22,472 bases of DNA from an uncultured Gammaproteobacteria bacterium (GCA_947258805.1 CAMYJV010000018.1:1-22472), one strand, 5' to 3'; shown: positions 6,629-15,819, numbered from the stretch's first letter. The notes: generated by a model from the sequence alone, not told the origin. A program made the numbers and translations.

Positions 6629-8185
6629 TCAGCCGAAGAAACGGGACAGGTAGGTGTCAAAATCGACGTCGTCGGCCGCCTCAATCTCGCGCTGCCTGGC
6701 GACTGAGGCCCGGCTTTCGGCAGAGAATTCTGCCGCATGAGCGTTGAATGCCGGCCCCAGTGACCGGAAATAGTCGTTGAAGCCGCGGGCCAGTTCCATC
6801 GCGTAGACAAACAGCGGCTGCCCGGTCTCGCGCAATTCGTCGAGCAGACGACCGGACGGCGTCTGCGCAGTATCCTCCAGCCCGGCTGTGCATTCCCGTA
6901 CCGCGTCGCCGCAACCCAGCTCACAATCGGGATCGAACACCTCGCAGACCTCCAGCAACTGTTCGCGAAGCTCGAGGCCCCAATCCAGCAACGCAACTTC
7001 CCGGCCATTGCGGCGCAGCTTCAGGCCCGGTTCGCGGCCCCGTTTTGCCACTGCGGCATGATTGCTGACGTTGGCAGCATACTCATCCGCCTCTATGGGA
7101 GGACTGTCCAGTAACAGGCAGTTCAGCAAGAACACCTCCACGAACCTGGCCTGACGCTGGTTAATGCCCACCGGATCGAATGGACTGACGTCCAGGGCGC
7201 GCAGCTCCACATACTCGATGCCGCCCCGGCGCAGGGCAGCCGTCGGTCGTTCACCGCTGCGTGCAACGCGCTTCGGTCGAATCGTGCTGTAGTACTCGTT
7301 CTCGATCTGCAGCATGTTGGCATTCAGTTGCTGACGGGCGCCTGCCGGATTTACGCCCAGGCGCTGCCACTGGTCACCGGGTGTGCGAATTGCCCGGTCG
7401 AGGTCAGCAATGTAGTCGTCGAGGCTGTTGGCCGATACCCGCAGCCCGGCCTGTTGCGCATTCTGATACCCGATATCACTCATACGCAGGGAAGTCGCAT
7501 GGACCCCGTACAGTGTGCCGCGATCAAAGTTGTCAAGATCACTCTCACGGCCGGCAAGAAAACTCTTGCACACGGCCGGCGATGCGCCCAGGCAATACAA
7601 CAAAAACCAGTCCAGCCGACGGACATTACGAATCAGCGCCAGATAAGCCGCCGAACGAAATTCATGCAGCGGCTGATTGGCGCCTTCGAGTTCACGGTAC
7701 TGCGGCCAGAACGCCTCGGGCAAAGAATAGTTGTAGTGAATTCCGGAGATCGCCTGCATGTACCGGCCATAGCGTGCCGACAGCCCCTTGCGGTATAGCG
7801 TCTTCATGCGGCCGACGTTCGAGGTGCCGTAGACGGCGATGGGAATGTCTTCGTCCGAGCGAATCATGCACGGCATGCTCATGGGCCACAGCAGCTCGCC
7901 GTCCAGGTGGTCGCCGGCGTACTGGTGCAGATCACAAAGAAACTGCACCGCCTCCCAGCACTCCTCCAGCGGCGGCGTGATGAGCTCCAGCAGCGCTTCG
8001 GAAAAATCGGTAGTGATGAAACGATTCGTCAATGCCGACCCCAGCCCCTGGGGGTGGGGTCGATGGGAAATGTAGCCCTCCGCTGTGACGCGAAGGCTTT
8101 CTTTCTCGATGCCGCGCCGCGTGCCCGCAAGCAGCCGGGGCTGCCCCGCGAGTCCGGCGAGCCTCGCGTCCAGGCGGGCGGTCAT
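6629..8185 (-). CDS. gshA: Glutamate-cysteine ligase (gamma-glutamylcysteine synthetase), proteobacterial type
   Basis: Catalyses the ATP-dependent joining of glutamate and cysteine, the first and limiting step of glutathione synthesis, in the cytoplasm. From the chosen start the protein is 518 residues, the same as E. coli GshA, and RRGIEKESLRV falls at the same place (about 23-33) as the E. coli RGLERETLRV segment. Other family blocks: TNRFITTDFSEALLELITPP, PMSMPC, the IAVYGTSNVGRMKTLYRKGL block, QAISGIHYNYS and an IEYVELRALDVSPFDP stretch. The ATG at 8183-8185 is preferred for this alignment and has AGGGG about ten bases upstream. Frames from GTG/ATG codons up to 8245 would add up to 20 unmatched residues. 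gshB is not in the window. The gene may be cotranscribed with the two membrane proteins that follow it. Confidence 0.96.
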   Translation of the reverse strand: MTARLDARLAGLAGQPRLLAGTRRGIEKESLRVTAEGYISHRPHPQGLGSALTNRFITTDFSEALLELITPPLEECWEAVQFLCDLHQYAGDHLDGELLWPMSMPCMIRSDEDIPIAVYGTSNVGRMKTLYRKGLSARYGRYMQAISGIHYNYSLPEAFWPQYRELEGANQPLHEFRSAAYLALIRNVRRLDWFLLYCLGASPAVCKSFLAGRESDLDNFDRGTLYGVHATSLRMSDIGYQNAQQAGLRVSANSLDDYIADLDRAIRTPGDQWQRLGVNPAGARQQLNANMLQIENEYYSTIRPKRVARSGERPTAALRRGGIEYVELRALDVSPFDPVGINQRQARFVEVFLLNCLLLDSPPIEADEYAANVSNHAAVAKRGREPGLKLRRNGREVALLDWGLELREQLLEVCEVFDPDCELGCGDAVRECTAGLEDTAQTPSGRLLDELRETGQPLFVYAMELARGFNDYFRSLGPAFNAHAAEFSAESRASVARQREIEAADDVDFDTYLSRFFG

Positions 8186-8363
8186 GGTCGGCGCGCCCCT
8201 GCGCGCGGCCGGGCCAGACATAATTGATGGGTGTCCCGCGGCCATTCCATCAGCAGGCGCTCCGGCCCGTGGGGCAAGCGGGCAGGAACCCGTCGGTGTA
8301 GACTGAGGTCAAAATAAGAGTCCGTTCTGCGGTCACGCGCCGCCGGCACGGGAGGATAAAACA

Positions 8364-8738
8364 ATGCACGGTGGCCGTCTGCTTTTGCTGCTGCTCGCCA
8401 TCGGCTTCGCGGAGCCGGCCTTTGCCCTGCGCTGCGGAAACAAGCTGGTACAGCGCGGCGATCCAATACCCAAGGTGCTGAAATACTGCGGCGAACCCGT
8501 GGCCACCCAGCAGCGCAGCATCGTGCGCAGGGGTATACCGCGCTCCCGCGTGTTTCGTGACAGGAACCTCCGCCGCTACTCGGAAGATGAGTTGCTCATC
8601 AACGACCGGTCCTATGTAGAGGTGCTGGTGGAAGAGTGGACCTACAACTTCGGGCCCAGGAAGCTGATGCGCATCATTCGCTTCGAGAACGGCCTGGTGG
8701 CAGACGTGACGGAACTGGGCTACGGATACCGGGACTAG
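8364..8738 (+). CDS. DUF2845 domain-containing exported protein
   Basis: 124 residues with a clear signal peptide (leucine-rich 5-15, likely cleavage after PAFA, residue 21). The mature part begins LRCGNKLVQRGDPIPKVLKYCGEP, with cysteines at 24 and 42 positioned to form a disulfide. It ends with VEEWTYNFGPRKLMRIIRFE and a GLVADVTELGYG segment, the hallmark of DUF2845. The family is periplasmic and of unknown role. A strong GGGAGG lies about nine bases before the ATG. The gene is divergent from gshA (about 180 bases between) and is followed 97 bases later by the c-di-GMP enzyme on the same strand. There is no evidence that the two work together. Confidence 0.88.
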   Translation: MHGGRLLLLLLAIGFAEPAFALRCGNKLVQRGDPIPKVLKYCGEPVATQQRSIVRRGIPRSRVFRDRNLRRYSEDELLINDRSYVEVLVEEWTYNFGPRKLMRIIRFENGLVADVTELGYGYRD

Positions 8739-8835
8739 CCCGCGAATTCGCACACACAATAACCAGTCGGGACAGCAAACCATGACCAATGTAGACCGCG
8801 TCTGCAATGCTCGCTCCGGTGGCGAGGCCTGACCC

Positions 8836-11307
8836 GTGCGCTCGATACGCCTCGTTCCCAAGTACCTTGTAATCAGCGTCGTGCTGGCATCGGTGATGGC
8901 CGTTCTGACGGCGACGATTCTGTATCTCGTATACCGGGATGCGATGTCCGAAATCGCCGTCCTGGCCGTGGATACCAACCGCGCCGTTATGACCGACAGT
9001 GTGGACGAGCGCCCTCCTGACATGCTCGAAAGCCTCGCCGGGGCCCTGGCGCCAGCGGTAGCGTCAGGCAACGAGGACCAGCTCACCGCGCTTCTCAGCG
9101 AGGCCATCAGGGAAAGCGGGGCCGGACTGATCCTGGTGCGCGACGCCGACGGAGTCCTGCTGCAACACGCCGGCGATCTCGGCCTGGACGCAGGAATTGG
9201 CGGCGGCGGACCAGAGCGCGGCGGGGAGCGTTTAACCGTAACGACACCATTGGTGTATTCCGACGCCCCGGTGGGCACGCTGGTGCAGGTTTTCGACGCG
9301 GGCGGTTTAACTGCCGCCAATGCCCAGGTGGGCCAGCAGGTGGCCACGATCGGCGAACAGGCGAGACGCACGGGTGCCGTGAAGCTCCTGGGCTTCGGCG
9401 CCATCGCCCTGCTCATCGTCGGGGTTTTCGCCGGGGTGCTCGCGTGGCGGCAGTCGCGCACCATCGGCAGCCTGGTAGCGGGCGCAGAACGGCTGGCCAA
9501 CGGCGACTTCAACGCCGGGTTGCCCACGGAACGCAGCGACGAACTGGGCCAGCTGGCCCGCGCCTTCGAAGAAATGCGCGAGAAACTCCGCGAGACCACC
9601 GTGTCGCGCGACTACCTGGACCAGATGATCGGCAACATGGCCGATGCGATTATCCTGACGTCTACGGATGAAAAAATTCTGCGCGTCAATGCGGCCGCCG
9701 AGATGCTGCTGGAGTATCGGGAAGAGGAGCTGACCGGCCGCCGGGTGCAGGAACTGCTGCCACCCGGCAACCGCGAGTCTTTCAAGCTCAGCGCCGGTTC
9801 GCGTCGCGACCGGGAGACCATGCTGCTCACCAAGTCCGGTGGGAGGGTGCCCGTTTCACTGAGTTCCTCCGCCCTGCCCGGCACCGCGGAACAACTGTCG
9901 GGTTTCGTCGTCTCGGCACGTGATATCTCCGAACGCAAGGCCGCGGAACGGCGCATTCGCTACCTCGCGCGCACGGATTCCCTGACCAAAGCGCCAAACC
10001 GCCCACAGTTCCAGCACCTGCTGCAGCGAGCCATTGGCCGCAGCCGCCGAACCGGCCGCCGGCTCGCGCTGCTGTACCTGGACGTGGATCGGTTCAAGGA
10101 CATCAACGACACCTTCGGCCACAGCGCGGGCGATTCCAGTCTCGAGACCCTGACTCAGCGGGTCATCAAGTCGCTACCCGATGGGGGTTTCATCGGCCGG
10201 CTTGCCGGTGACGAGTTCGGCGTGGTGCTGGAGATCGACGAGCCCGTCGCCGGCGAGCGCGCGTGGCTCCAATCCGTCGGGCGACGAGTGCTGAAAGAAA
10301 TTGCCGAGGTGCTGATCGTCCAGGGTCACGAAATCTATATCACCTCAAGCATGGGTATCGCCTGTTTCCCGGCCGATGCCGACAACGTCCCGGACCTGAT
10401 CCGCAATGCCGACGCCGCCCTCTATCACGCCAAACGCGCTGGCGGCAATCGGCTGGAATTCTACGACCCGGACATGAACGCCGCGGCCGTGGAACGGTTA
10501 ATGATCAAGAGCAAGCTCCGCCGCTCCTACGAGTTGGACGAGTTGCTGGTGAACTACCAGCCGAAGATCGAGCTGACCACCGGTCAGCTGGCCGGCGCCG
10601 AAGCCCTGGTGCGCTGGGAACTCTCCGAGCACGGTCTCGTCCTGCCGTCAGAATTCATCCCGCTGGCGGAAGAAACGGGGCTGATCCTGGAGATTGGCGA
10701 ATGGGTGCTGAATCGCGTCTGCGCCGATCTCGCCGAATGGCGCGGACGAACGCGTGTCCCGGGTCCAATCTCAGTCAACCTGTCCCTCAAGCAGCTGGGC
10801 CAGCCGAACTTTGTGCGGCGAACCAACCGCATTTTCCGGCGCAACGGCATCAGCCCGGATTCCCTGGAACTGGAAGTGACCGAGTCGACCCTGATGGAAA
10901 ATCCCGAGCGCACCGTGCGCCTGCTGCGGGAACTCCGCCAGATTGGCCTGCACATGGCTATTGATGATTTCGGCACCGGCTATTCGTCCCTGAGTGCACT
11001 GCAACAGTTCCCCATCGGCACACTGAAGATCGATCGCTCGTTCGTCACCGACCTGGTCAGCGACCCGGATGACGCCACCATCGTCGCCACGATTATCGAA
11101 ATGGCGCACAACCTGAACATGCATGTGGTGGCCGAGGGCGTGGAATCGGGCGAGCAACTGGACTTTTTACGGCGCATGGGCTGCGACTATGCGCAGGGGC
11201 TGCTGTTTGGTTCGCCGATGAGCGGCGACGACTTCCTGCAGCTGCTGATGCAGGAAAACGGCGGCGCAAGTGCCTACCAGGGTTTGTTTGCCGGCGGCAG
11301 CCGGTAA
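8836..11307 (+). CDS. Membrane sensor with HAMP-PAS-GGDEF-EAL (c-di-GMP synthesis/breakdown)
   Basis: 823 residues. A membrane helix at about 10-33, a periplasmic domain (34-180), a second helix at about 183-204, HAMP (about 205-257), PAS (about 258-370), GGDEF (about 375-545) and EAL (about 555-805). The cyclase motif is AGDEF (457-461) with LDVDRFKDINDTFGHSAGD before it, so it may still be active. No RxxD inhibitory site is seen just upstream of it. The phosphodiesterase residues all appear present: EALVRW (Glu589), Asn648 in SVNLS, Glu680 in ELEVTES, Asp710-Asp711 in DDFGTGYSSL, Lys731 in KIDRSF and Glu767 in AEGVE. Breakdown of c-di-GMP is therefore the safer prediction. The start is GTG, with GGCGAGG a few bases upstream. 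The 3' end overlaps the convergent AttH-like gene by 34 bases. Confidence 0.92.
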   Translation: MRSIRLVPKYLVISVVLASVMAVLTATILYLVYRDAMSEIAVLAVDTNRAVMTDSVDERPPDMLESLAGALAPAVASGNEDQLTALLSEAIRESGAGLILVRDADGVLLQHAGDLGLDAGIGGGGPERGGERLTVTTPLVYSDAPVGTLVQVFDAGGLTAANAQVGQQVATIGEQARRTGAVKLLGFGAIALLIVGVFAGVLAWRQSRTIGSLVAGAERLANGDFNAGLPTERSDELGQLARAFEEMREKLRETTVSRDYLDQMIGNMADAIILTSTDEKILRVNAAAEMLLEYREEELTGRRVQELLPPGNRESFKLSAGSRRDRETMLLTKSGGRVPVSLSSSALPGTAEQLSGFVVSARDISERKAAERRIRYLARTDSLTKAPNRPQFQHLLQRAIGRSRRTGRRLALLYLDVDRFKDINDTFGHSAGDSSLETLTQRVIKSLPDGGFIGRLAGDEFGVVLEIDEPVAGERAWLQSVGRRVLKEIAEVLIVQGHEIYITSSMGIACFPADADNVPDLIRNADAALYHAKRAGGNRLEFYDPDMNAAAVERLMIKSKLRRSYELDELLVNYQPKIELTTGQLAGAEALVRWELSEHGLVLPSEFIPLAEETGLILEIGEWVLNRVCADLAEWRGRTRVPGPISVNLSLKQLGQPNFVRRTNRIFRRNGISPDSLELEVTESTLMENPERTVRLLRELRQIGLHMAIDDFGTGYSSLSALQQFPIGTLKIDRSFVTDLVSDPDDATIVATIIEMAHNLNMHVVAEGVESGEQLDFLRRMGCDYAQGLLFGSPMSGDDFLQLLMQENGGASAYQGLFAGGSR

Positions 11308-12443
11308 CCGGTGAGTTCCATATAGCCCCTGCCCAGGCGCGCGCCGCCTCCGGGCGCATAGATATCGACGGCGCCTTCCCAGTATCGCACCGACAGATCC
11401 TGCTCCTGGTCGGCCGGGGCAGCCCGGACTTCGAGATCGAGATCATGACCTGGCACGCTGACGCGCCATTCGGTGGGCCAGGTGACCCCGGTCGCAGGGC
11501 TGCGCCACCTGCCCGTGGGCGTCAGGCGGAACTCGTCTGCGTTCAGGGCCTCGCGGCTGCCGTCCATTGCCACAATACTGCCCGCCGACTGCGCCGCGGT
11601 GCTGCCATCACGCCGACGCAGCGAATACAGCATCAGGTCCTGGCCGTCTTCCAGCTGCAGCGCCAACCAGTCCCAGCCGACGACATCGGCGTCCAGGCTG
11701 CTGGTGCTCCACTCGCGGTCCAGCCAGGCCTGGCCCGTAACGTCGAAGCGCGTTCCGTCTATTTCGATGACGCCCGCGGCGGGCAGGCGCGTGTAGCTGT
11801 AATACCAGGACGCGTTGCCCGGCGCCGCACCCTTCGAGCTCAGGCCCCCGTCGCCCTGAAGCACCGGCGGCTTGCCTGGCTCCAACGTCAGTGACAGTGC
11901 GATGCCGGTGGCCGCGTCACGGGCCGACAGCTGCAACGGCAGAAATTCGGCCGACTTGCTGGCAGCAGACCAGTCGTCGAGCGAGGCCCTGAAGGGCTCC
12001 ATGCTAACCCCGGCCAACCCGGCCGCGCCGCGGGCAAAGCGCTCGGTGACCCGGTGATCGCCAGCGGCTTTGTCGGTGACGGCAAAGTGCGCCATGTACA
12101 CCTGGTTGGCCGCCCATCCGGAATCGCGTGCGCGCGGCGGCGCCAGGGCGAAGCGAAAGATAGTGAGCTGAAAACCGAACTCGCGAGCTGCAGCCGTGGC
12201 CAGGTTGCCCGTGAAGTACCACCACTCCGTCCGATAGGCGTCATGCGAACCATGATCGCCCGGCAACTGGATCCCGCCCGGTCGTTCCGCGCGACGAAAG
12301 CCTGCCGTATCGCCGCCGCCGAGCAATGACACGACGGTTGCACCTTCCGCCGATGGCCCTTCATCGGCACTGTCGCGCAACCAGAGCACGGCCGTGCCCA
12401 GCGCCGCGAACACCAGCACCAGGGCCAGCAGCGTGCGGCCCAT
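11274..12443 (-). CDS. AttH-like (CrtC/DUF2006, calycin-fold) protein of an ABC unit
   Basis: 389 residues. A hydrophobic segment (about 4-21) works as a signal or anchor, followed by a low-complexity linker and the conserved body. Motifs: GDHGSHDAYRTEWWYFTGNL (62-81), QLTIFRFAL (92-100), VYMAHFAVTD (115-124), YYSYTRLPAAG (214-224), TGQAWLDREWS (236-246) and GWDWLALQLEDGQDLMLYSL (256-275). These mark the AttH/hydroxyneurosporene-synthase-like family (older annotations: predicted secreted hydrolase), a two-domain lipocalin-type fold thought to handle lipid-like ligands. The ATG at 12441-12443 overlaps the permease stop as TGATG and has GGGAGG four bases upstream; a TTG one codon earlier is less likely. 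Its place behind an ATPase and an FtsX-type permease suggests a periplasmic partner of that transporter. The ligand is unknown. Confidence 0.88.
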   Translation of the reverse strand: MGRTLLALVLVFAALGTAVLWLRDSADEGPSAEGATVVSLLGGGDTAGFRRAERPGGIQLPGDHGSHDAYRTEWWYFTGNLATAAAREFGFQLTIFRFALAPPRARDSGWAANQVYMAHFAVTDKAAGDHRVTERFARGAAGLAGVSMEPFRASLDDWSAASKSAEFLPLQLSARDAATGIALSLTLEPGKPPVLQGDGGLSSKGAAPGNASWYYSYTRLPAAGVIEIDGTRFDVTGQAWLDREWSTSSLDADVVGWDWLALQLEDGQDLMLYSLRRRDGSTAAQSAGSIVAMDGSREALNADEFRLTPTGRWRSPATGVTWPTEWRVSVPGHDLDLEVRAAPADQEQDLSVRYWEGAVDIYAPGGGARLGRGYMELTGYRLPPANKPW

Positions 12444-14959
12444 CAATCCTCCCGCAGCGCGACGGCCGGCATATCACGCAGCGCGCGCCGGTTCGGCAAC
12501 CAGCCGGCGGCCAGACCCGCCAGGGCCGCCAGCACCACTGCCTGGCCGAGCATGGCCCAGTTGATGTCGAACACCATGCTCCAGCCGAAGGCAATCCGGT
12601 TCACGACCACGATCAGCAACCAGGCCAGCAGAACGCCCACCGGCACTGCGAGCACTCCCGCCGCCGTGCCAAGCAGCAAGGTCTGCAATTCACCCAGCCG
12701 CAGCAGCTGCCCGGGAGACAGGCCCAGCGCGCGCAGCGTGGCCAGCTCGCGACGGCTGTCCAGGCGCTGGGCCTGCAGCGCGTTGACGACTGCAATGATG
12801 GCGACCAGGCCGGCGATCAGCCGCAGTACCTGGGTAATGGTGAAGGTGCGGTCGAAGATTTCGAGACTCAGTTCCCGCAGCCATGCACTGGTGGTCACGC
12901 TCAGGTCGCCGCGAGCTGCGGCCAGGGCTTCGACACCCGAGAGCACTTCCGCCGCGCGGCCGGGCGCGGCGAACAGACCGATGCTGTCGAGCTGCCGGTC
13001 GCCGAAGTAGCGACGGTAACGCTCCAGGTCCATGGCCACCAGCCCCAGGTCGGTGGTGTAGTCGGTGAAGATCCCGTCGATCTCAAAGGCCCGTTCGCCC
13101 GCTGCCGTCAGTAACACCAGGGATTCGCCGGTCGTCACTTCACGCTTGCGGGCAAAGGCCTCGGACACGAGCACGCGGTCGGCTGCAGCCAGGCGCTGAA
13201 CGATGACATCGCGCGTGCCCGGCGCCTGCGGCCAGCGTCCGGACGGTGCAGGCGACACGGCCAGCAAGCCGCCCAGCCCTGTCTCATCGGGCAGGCTCAC
13301 CCGCCGGCTCAGGCTCAGATCCACCACGCCCGGCAATGCGCGCAACGCCTGCAGAAGAGCCGCTTCGCCACCACCGGCAGCGAGGACGACAGGATCGTCG
13401 GGTCGCACCAGCACGTCTGCATCCAGGCTGTATGCAAGCCATTCGCCGACGCTGACGCGAAAACTGCCGATCATCAGGCCGACGCCGCTGAAGGTGGCGA
13501 CAGCAAGCATCAGGGCCGCAACAGCAGGGCCGGTGCGACTCAGGTTGGCGGCGACGGAACGCGCGGCGTACGACAGGGGCAACCAGCGCACCGCACCGGC
13601 CAGCCAGTGCATGACTGCGTAGACCAGCACCGGCGCGGCCAGCGCCGCCGCGGTAAGCGCGACGAAGATGCCGGCGAAGGCCGGCTCCAGTTGCCGGGTG
13701 CCCGCCAAGACGGCTGCCGCCAGAATCGCCAGCGCGATGGCGGCCAACAGCCGGGGCAGCAGCTGGCCGCGGCGGCGGCGCTCCAGGGCCGAGCGGTTCA
13801 TAGCGGTTCGGGGCCGGGCCCGGGCCGCTTCCAGCGCCGGCAAGGCGGCCGCCGCAAAGCTGGCGCCAAAACCTATCGCAGTGGCCTTAGCCAGCAACGG
13901 CCACGACACGCCGTAATAGTCCACCGACGAAGACAGGTACAAGTCGCCAATGGTCCGCAGCACCAGGCCAACCAGGCCGGCGCCGAGCACGATGCCGCTC
14001 AACAGGCCCAGGGCAACGCCCACAGCGCTCAGCACCAGAATCTCGGCCAGCACCAGCGCGAACACCTGCCGACGCTGCGCACCGAGGCTGCGAAACAGGC
14101 CAAAACTTTCGCGCCGGCGCACGACGGCGAAGGCGACGGTGCTGTAAACCAGGAAGGCGCCGACCAGCATCGCCAACAAACTCAGGGCCTGCAGGTTGAT
14201 GCGAAAGGATCGCGTCATCGCGTCCATCTGACCGAGCTGCGCCGCCACCGGTCGCAGGCGCAGACCCCGCCTGGCCATTTCCGGGGCGAGCCGTGCCGCC
14301 TGCCCGGCTTCGAGGCGCACATCGATGCGGCTGAGTCCACTGCTTCGGCGCAGCAGTTCCTGGGCGGTCGCGATGTCCGCAACTGCGTACCGTTCGCCGG
14401 CGTCGCCCGGCAACAGGCCAATCACGGCCAACGCTTCCGCCGACGGTGGATCGACGAGCGACAAGCGATCGCCAGGCGCCACCGCCAGTTCCTCGGCAAG
14501 GGCGGTCGACAACAGCACGGCACCCGGCTCGACCATCAGCCGCGTGAAACTCGCATCGGTGGGCTGCCCGGCGAGGAAGGCCGTCTGCAGGCGCGCCGCG
14601 GAAAAGGGATCGATGCCCAGCAGCGCCACGGACCGCTCGGGCTGCGCGGTGAACCTCAGGCGCGTTTCGATCACCGGCGCGGATTGCGTGACGCCAAATT
14701 CGCCACGCAGCCAGGCCAGCGCATTGTCGGGTAACGGGCTGGCCCCGGGGCTGATTTCGTGCGTCGCCTGGCCGCGAAACAACTCGGCCGACGCAACAAA
14801 GGCCTGGCGCGAACTGTAGGCCGCCAGGTCGATGGCCACCACCGCGGCCACACCGAGCGCAATGCCGGCAATCGTCAACGCCAGCTGACCCGGATGGCGG
14901 ACGTAGAAACGCAGGCCCGCCTGCAGCAACAGCGACGGCGCCAACCCGGCGGCGATCAC
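12443..14959 (-). CDS. ABC transporter permease, fused double FtsX type (AttFG-like)
   Basis: 838 residues. An N-terminal helix (about 24-47, LALTIAGIALGVAAVVAIDL), a periplasmic domain (about 50-250), a first FtsX core (about 255-385: GAFLVYSTVAFAVVRRRESF and GLFRSLGA), more helices at 402-455 and 476-500, a second periplasmic domain (about 505-705) and a second FtsX core (about 708-835: VNALQAQRLDSRRELATLRA). Two FtsX cores in one chain mean it could act as a single polypeptide where LolC/LolE-type systems use two. Transporters of this class move lipoproteins, lipids or peptides at the inner membrane by mechanotransmission rather than classical transport. The start is GTG and overlaps the ATPase stop by four bases (GTGA). 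The substrate is unknown. Confidence 0.92.
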   Translation of the reverse strand: MIAAGLAPSLLLQAGLRFYVRHPGQLALTIAGIALGVAAVVAIDLAAYSSRQAFVASAELFRGQATHEISPGASPLPDNALAWLRGEFGVTQSAPVIETRLRFTAQPERSVALLGIDPFSAARLQTAFLAGQPTDASFTRLMVEPGAVLLSTALAEELAVAPGDRLSLVDPPSAEALAVIGLLPGDAGERYAVADIATAQELLRRSSGLSRIDVRLEAGQAARLAPEMARRGLRLRPVAAQLGQMDAMTRSFRINLQALSLLAMLVGAFLVYSTVAFAVVRRRESFGLFRSLGAQRRQVFALVLAEILVLSAVGVALGLLSGIVLGAGLVGLVLRTIGDLYLSSSVDYYGVSWPLLAKATAIGFGASFAAAALPALEAARARPRTAMNRSALERRRRGQLLPRLLAAIALAILAAAVLAGTRQLEPAFAGIFVALTAAALAAPVLVYAVMHWLAGAVRWLPLSYAARSVAANLSRTGPAVAALMLAVATFSGVGLMIGSFRVSVGEWLAYSLDADVLVRPDDPVVLAAGGGEAALLQALRALPGVVDLSLSRRVSLPDETGLGGLLAVSPAPSGRWPQAPGTRDVIVQRLAAADRVLVSEAFARKREVTTGESLVLLTAAGERAFEIDGIFTDYTTDLGLVAMDLERYRRYFGDRQLDSIGLFAAPGRAAEVLSGVEALAAARGDLSVTTSAWLRELSLEIFDRTFTITQVLRLIAGLVAIIAVVNALQAQRLDSRRELATLRALGLSPGQLLRLGELQTLLLGTAAGVLAVPVGVLLAWLLIVVVNRIAFGWSMVFDINWAMLGQAVVLAALAGLAAGWLPNRRALRDMPAVALRED

Positions 14960-15669
14960 GGCAATCGCCCCGCCATTTCGACCTCGTGCAATTGCCCGGC
15001 GCGAATCTCCAGTATTTGCCGGGCCCGGCCCATCACTTCCTGGCTGTGGGTAGCCATCACCAGGCTTCGGCCGTCCGTCCCCGCGAAAGCCTCCAGCAGT
15101 TCCAGCGTCTGCCGGGCCGTTGCCAGGTCGAGATTGCCGGTGGGTTCGTCGGCAATCACCACGGCGGGCTCATGGACGATGGCCCGCAGTACCGCAACCC
15201 GCTGCTGCTCGCCACCAGACAGCTCTTCGGGAAAGCGTGGGCACAGCATTCCCATCTCCGCTGCGTCCAGCAGACGTCGCACCCGCTCTGCAGCCGCGCG
15301 GCGCGCGATGCCGTTGAGCTGCAGCGGGACCAGCAGATTCTCTTCGACAGTGAGTGTCGGAATCAGGTTGAAGGCCTGGAATACAAAGCCGATCTGCCGG
15401 CGTCGCAGCGCGGCGAGTTCGCGCTCACTGAGTTGGCCGAGGTTCCGGCCGTCGACCAGGACTTCGCCGCGGGTCGGACGATCGAGGCCCCCCAGCAGGT
15501 TCAGCAGAGTCGACTTGCCTGAACCGCTGCGCCCAACGATGACGACATAATCGCCAGGGGACACGCGCAAATTGACATTATCCAGGACAAAGGCGTCGCC
15601 GGGGCCACCGTCATAATCTTTCTGGACCTTTCTCAGTTCCAGATCCACGCCGCGGCTACTCACAGCCAC
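14956..15669 (-). CDS. ABC transporter ATP-binding protein, LolD/MacB-like (AttE-like)
   Basis: 237 residues with a complete set of ATPase motifs: Walker A GRSGSGKST (46-54), Q-loop Gln98 in VFQAFN, signature LSGGE (150-154), Walker B VVIADEP with catalytic Glu175, D-loop GNLD (178-181) and H-loop His208 in MATHS. The GKSTLLNLLGGLDRPTRGEV run is typical of the LolD/MacB/FtsE group that partners FtsX-type permeases. It is first in the three-gene minus-strand unit and overlaps the permease by four bases. The start is GTG at 15669. A second GTG two codons later (15663) sits at better spacing behind a GAGGGG, so the true start may be there. Confidence 0.93.
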   Translation of the reverse strand: MAVSSRGVDLELRKVQKDYDGGPGDAFVLDNVNLRVSPGDYVVIVGRSGSGKSTLLNLLGGLDRPTRGEVLVDGRNLGQLSERELAALRRRQIGFVFQAFNLIPTLTVEENLLVPLQLNGIARRAAAERVRRLLDAAEMGMLCPRFPEELSGGEQQRVAVLRAIVHEPAVVIADEPTGNLDLATARQTLELLEAFAGTDGRSLVMATHSQEVMGRARQILEIRAGQLHEVEMAGRLP

Positions 15670-15730
15670 ACCCCTCGGCGGCGCAAAGCCCTTGATACAT
15701 AAGCGTCACAGCGGCCGGGGGGACACGGCG

Positions 15731-15761
15731 TTGACCCGCATGGCACTGCCTGAGGCATAAT
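15731..15761 (+). promoter_or_regulatory. Putative sigma-70 promoter for the small two-cysteine protein gene
   Basis: TTGACC (15731-15736) and CATAAT (15756-15761) are separated by 19 bases, or 18 if the -10 is read one base earlier. Transcription would begin near 15768, about 50 bases before the ATG at 15820. It is the best two-box promoter seen in the window, though the spacing is long. Confidence 0.45.
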
Positions 15762-15819
15762 CTGACCCTGCGCGGGCCCACCGGTCCGCATTACTGGAAC
15801 GGCAATCAGGAGGAACGGG

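Noticed and set aside
8782..8832. 16-codon ATG-to-TGA frame ending four bases before the GTG of the c-di-GMP enzyme
   Set aside because: Possible leader peptide for translational coupling, but it has no convincing ribosome site and no regulatory pattern such as repeated codons or attenuator hairpins.
8250..9599. 449-codon minus-strand frame across the DUF2845 gene and the start of the c-di-GMP enzyme
   Set aside because: Ser/Arg/Thr-rich shadow translation covering two well-supported plus-strand genes and the gap between them.
13607..14734. 375-codon plus-strand frame opposite the ABC permease
   Set aside because: Gln/Arg/His-rich shadow frame on the strand opposite a permease with clear FtsX domains and membrane helices.
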